22,991 nt of DNA. It comes from Ga0077555 sp031406575. Lineage in GTDB: Bacteria; Pseudomonadota; Alphaproteobacteria; Rhizobiales; Hyphomicrobiaceae. Made by a program: the position numbers and the translations under genes. Shown here piece after piece: positions 22,934-22,991 of the stretch. Under the pieces are notes generated by a model. That model was not told where the DNA came from. It did not search any database and saw only the letters and a list, made by a program, of their open reading frames with translations. The stretch is taken from the NCBI GenBank assembly GCA_031406575.1, contig JANOHP010000233.1, positions 1-22,991 of the forward strand, read 5' to 3'. How positions within the stretch are numbered: the first letter of the stretch is position 1; each line of letters begins with the position of its first letter.

Positions 22934-22991
22934 TCGCGATTTTCATCGGCACTCCACTGGGGATGCAGTCGCACTTTCATCAATTGCAAGG

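Larger units (their letters stand above)
22649..22991. repeat. Perfect 59-bp inverted repeat, right arm ending at the window edge
   Basis: Positions 22649-22707 are the exact reverse complement of 22933-22991, with 225 nt between. The left arm is the natural xthA leader: GGAG at 22685-22688, the ATG at 22694 and the first 14 nt of the gene. The right arm is an inverted copy of the same DNA that stops only because the window does, so the true repeat may be longer. Outside the repeat (after 22707, before 22933) the two flanks share nothing. Such a fold-back points to a chimeric joint or a recent inverted duplication. Confidence 0.95.

Noticed and set aside
22856..22991. Treating the open frame past codon 54 as a novel C-terminus of XthA
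   Set aside because: The first part is recognisable FabI and the rest is an antisense copy of the xthA leader, so it is not a new domain.
1..22991. CRISPR arrays, tRNAs, insertion sequences, phage genes or toxin-antitoxin pairs
   Set aside because: No regularly spaced repeats, no tRNA-like cloverleaf in the short gaps, and no transposase, integrase or toxin-like frame was found.

Overview
GC-rich, tightly packed DNA from an alphaproteobacterium, most likely of the Hyphomicrobiales (Rhizobiales) or a close relative. The main evidence is the minus-strand block dgt-argS-SPOR protein-nagZ-scpA-scpB, with erpA and xthA diverging at its head. From general knowledge this is a conserved housekeeping neighbourhood in that group. 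Functions come from motifs and sequence resemblance read by eye; no database search was run.

Layout. Positions 1-5788 (minus strand) carry two solute-uptake systems in series. A tripartite tricarboxylate transporter (tctC-tctB-tctA) is followed by a periplasmic binding protein and a two-domain permease of the ferric-iron/AfuA-type ABC family. The permease runs off the left edge, so any ATPase lies outside. Positions 5789-6203 are the only long non-coding stretch (415 nt). It holds a REP-doublet-like element and a promoter candidate with a palindrome between its -35 and -10 boxes. Positions 6204-10381 (plus strand) encode a 14-TM drug-type MFS exporter, a limonene-monooxygenase-like flavin enzyme and a cyclopropane fatty acid synthase. 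Positions 10404-13882 hold a small catabolic-looking group: a short-chain dehydrogenase family protein, an MmgE/PrpD protein and an acetyl-CoA hydrolase/CoA-transferase family protein. Positions 13919-21678 are the conserved block for chromosome segregation (scpB, scpA), peptidoglycan recycling (nagZ), a SPOR-domain envelope protein, arginyl-tRNA synthetase and dGTPase. Positions 21830-22991 hold erpA, a small membrane protein and the 5' end of xthA.

The most unusual part is the right edge. After 54 good XthA codons the frame runs straight into about 26 codons of FabI (enoyl-ACP reductase), including its catalytic Tyr-x6-Lys. It then enters a perfect 59-bp reverse-complement copy of the xthA leader, which reaches the last base of the window. 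This looks like a chimeric or rearranged end rather than a normal gene, and annotation from 22856 on should not be trusted.

Other points worth checking: the SDR has lost all four canonical catalytic residues; the CoA-transferase family protein has Gly where the family's catalytic Glu is expected; the cfa leader can form two mutually exclusive hairpins; and scpB is followed by a CoA-transferase gene instead of the usual tatABC. I saw no tRNA, rRNA, CRISPR array, insertion sequence or phage gene.
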